Below are positions 55,645-57,224 of a DNA stretch of 57,224 nucleotides, piece after piece. Under the pieces are notes generated by a model. It saw only the letters and a list, made by a program, of their open reading frames with translations, had not been told where the DNA came from and did no database searches. The position numbers and the translations under genes were made by a program. Each line of letters starts with the position of its first letter. Position 1 is the stretch's first letter. Source of the stretch: Chalciporus piperatus (taxonomy: Eukaryota > Basidiomycota > Agaricomycetes > Boletales > Boletaceae); assembly GCA_038093975.1 (NCBI GenBank), contig JBBPTG010000159.1, positions 1 to 57,224 of the forward strand, in the 5' to 3' direction.

Positions 55645-56121
55645 GTGTTACGAACGCTCCATTCCTTATCCTAATCATCTCTACATCCCATTACGCTTAC
55701 TAGGTTTCTCTTCGTTTCGTGGACTTAGTCGTTTCACTTTCTCTTTTGTTATCTTATCTTATCGCATCACGTGACTTACTTACATAAGCTAGGTCTAGAC
55801 CTTCGCTTACTAACTGATGACTCACCGCTCACTCGTCAGCATCAGTCAGCATTACTCATCATATGACTCACGCTTACTCATTCCGCAGTAGAGCTAGTTA
55901 CGCCATTGGCTAGTAGTCAGTATGAGTCATACCCAGTCACCTACGATAAGGTTTAGTCACAACATGTACAAACATTGACAATAGTATATAAACCCGGGTC
56001 GACAAGCACTGGACTCCCCAGTCTTGTTCTCCTGGAGTTTCCTCATCGAACCTCAGCCAAGTTCATCGGCTCGCTATTGTCTAGTGTGAGTCTTAGCTCT
56101 TAGTTGAGTTGAGTCGTTTCA
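55645..56121 (+). repeat. 3' LTR of the chromovirus
   Basis: Starts TGTTACGAACGC right after the polypurine tract and probably ends at GTCGTTTCA. The TATA-like GTATATAAACCCGGG at about 55984 is followed by ACTCCCCAGTCTTG, so transcription starts near 56010. Three TGAGTCA/TGACTCA sites (55818, 55864, 55923) lie upstream. A diverged inverted relative is at 56644-57224. Confidence 0.8.
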
Positions 56122-56643
56122 GTTTCCAAACCTGCTCCTTTGCATCCATCCTCTCACTTGCCCGCTGTTGTTCAGGGAGACATAGTTTCTGTAAAAACTA
56201 TACGACAAACCTGTCAACTAATACCTTTAGCTTCTGGTTCATCCCAGTGGCCATCAGAATGGAAGTCCAACAATGTACTAGACAATTGTTCTTCTTTTTT
56301 ACTCAACAATTGGTCTAGCAAGTACTCTTATCAGACGTTGTATTAGATATTTTTATCAATACTATATCATATGTAATATTTGGGGATATCAAATGGCACA
56401 TAAGGTGCCAAAGTATACCCTATAGCACAAATGGCCCCCTTATAGCACAAAAAGCCCCCTTGTGCACCATAGCAGCACAAATGACCTGTTATGGCATAGG
56501 GGGTTTTTCCTGATGTCAATAGTATATAAGTAGCCCTGTACTTATCACAGACCCCAGTCTAATCCATTTGTTGCTTCACTGCAATTAAGCTTTAGTACTC
56601 AGCATATTCCTTCGCAAGGCTTAGTGTTGCCTTAAGTCCCCGC
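56122..56643. other. Spacer between inverted LTRs with an LTR-like fragment
   Basis: No gene. Near 56515-56565 the plus strand has CAATAGTATATAAGTAGCCC and ACCCCAGTCT, the same arrangement as the LTR promoter, so this is probably a third, more diverged LTR piece. At about 56411-56510 short CACAAA-GCCCCC units repeat. Confidence 0.5.
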
Positions 56644-57224
56644 TGAAACGACTCAACTCAATCAAGAGCTAGCGCTATCATCAGACAACATGCCCTAGCG
56701 AAACCACATCAACTCAGTAACTAGAGCTGAGGATCAGACTAGGCAAGCAGGAGCGCTTGGCCCATGAAGTTCAAGAAGAGGAAACTCCAGGAGAACAAGA
56801 CTGGAGAGCCAGTGCTTGTCAACCCGGGTTTATATACTATTGACAGTGTTTGTACATGTTGTGGCTAAACCTTAACTATATGACTAGGTATGACTAGATA
56901 TGAGTCATGGCGAGTAACAGCCAATAGCGTATATGACTAGGAAGCGAGATGAGTCAGCGTGAGTCAGTATGAGTCACGGTGAGTCATAATGAGTCAATAA
57001 GAGTCTGAGTCATGGTGACTCGGTATGAGTCATGGACAGTGGGGAAGATGCACAGCCACGCACAGCCACGTTATGTAAGCGAAAGGCTAGACCTAGCTGA
57101 TGTCAGCAGGTCACGTGATGTGATCTTGATAAGATAAGATAACAGAAAAGGAGAGAAAGCGACTAAGTCCAAAAGTGAAAGAGAAACGTAGTAAGTGTAG
57201 TGAAGTGCAGGAAAGACTAGGATA
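56644..57224 (-). repeat. Inverted, diverged LTR copy cut by the contig end
   Basis: Its reverse complement follows the 3' LTR: GTATATAAACCCGGG near 56830, CAGTCTTGTTCTCCTGGAGT, and GAGTTGAGTCGTTTCAG at the inner end. More diverged upstream, where it carries eight TGAGTCA sites (56901-57032). It may be a solo LTR or the 5' LTR of a second element reading out of the window. Confidence 0.8.
56901..57032 (-). promoter_or_regulatory. Cluster of TGAGTCA sites in LTR U3
   Basis: TGAGTCA at 56901, 56950, 56960, 56970, 56980, 56990, 57006 and 57026; five lie at exact 10-base steps. TGA(G/C)TCA is the core site of bZIP factors of the Gcn4/AP-1 type. The cluster is 70-200 bases upstream of the LTR TATA box, a normal enhancer position. 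Confidence 0.6.

Larger units (their letters stand above)
52075..56121 (+). mobile_element. 5'-truncated Ty3/Gypsy chromovirus
   Basis: Contains the RT tail of pol, RNase H, integrase, chromodomain, a small membrane ORF, a polypurine tract (AGAGAGGGGGTAG at about 55632-55644) and a 3' LTR. GC content and codon use are unlike the mitochondrial part, so it is nuclear fungal DNA. The order RT-RH-IN-chromodomain defines the chromovirus branch of Metaviridae-type elements, common in basidiomycetes. Confidence 0.92.

Overview
The window is one contig made of two very different DNAs. Positions 1-52074 are an AT-rich fungal mitochondrial genome. Positions 52075-57224 are GC-richer nuclear DNA holding a Ty3/Gypsy chromovirus and LTR debris. 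The gene set is 14 respiratory/ATP-synthase genes, rps3, rns, rnl and 25 tRNAs. Genes lie on both strands, and cox1 and cob carry group I introns with homing endonuclease genes. Together with the chromovirus, this points to a basidiomycete, most likely an Agaricomycete. No species can be named from the sequence alone.

The mitochondrial part is a circle of about 46.78 kb that the assembly has overrun. Positions 1-5290 are repeated at 46783-52074, differing in two homopolymer lengths that I found. The contig opens inside cox1 exon 3, so the only complete cox1 is the right-hand one (50968 down to 42272, minus strand, five exons, four group I introns). The plus strand carries trnC, trnR, nad1, trnI, cob (one intron), cox3, a large unknown ORF, nad4L-nad5, nad4, rps3, nad6, nad2-nad3, tRNAs, rns and more tRNAs. 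The minus strand carries atp8 with a 51-aa ORF, a decayed plasmid DNA polymerase region, atp9, seven tRNAs, cox2, rnl, small membrane ORFs, atp6 and cox1. The tRNAs cover all 20 amino acids.

Four features stand out. (1) A CCCCTCC-type element lies shortly downstream, on the sense strand, of most genes or gene clusters and may mark transcript 3' ends. (2) The only trnW has anticodon CCA, and the core genes have no internal TGA codon. The intron ORFs, the cox3-downstream ORF and several small ORFs need TGA read as Trp. (3) A family of membrane-protein ORFs unrelated to homing endonucleases sits inside two cox1 introns and recurs as short forms near atp6. Two of the short forms lie behind near-copies of the nad4 and atp6 leaders. 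(4) A 765-codon ORF with an N-terminal membrane region and Asn/Asp-rich repeats follows cox3.

The nuclear segment joins the mitochondrial DNA at the 3' end of trnN. It starts inside reverse transcriptase with a frame-damaged stretch, then has an intact RT-RNase H-integrase-chromodomain ORF and a small membrane-protein ORF. A 3' LTR follows, then a 0.5 kb spacer and an inverted related LTR carrying eight TGAGTCA sites, five of them at exact 10-bp spacing. The mitochondrial-nuclear join is most easily explained as an assembly or library chimera. A very recent nuclear insertion of mitochondrial DNA remains possible.
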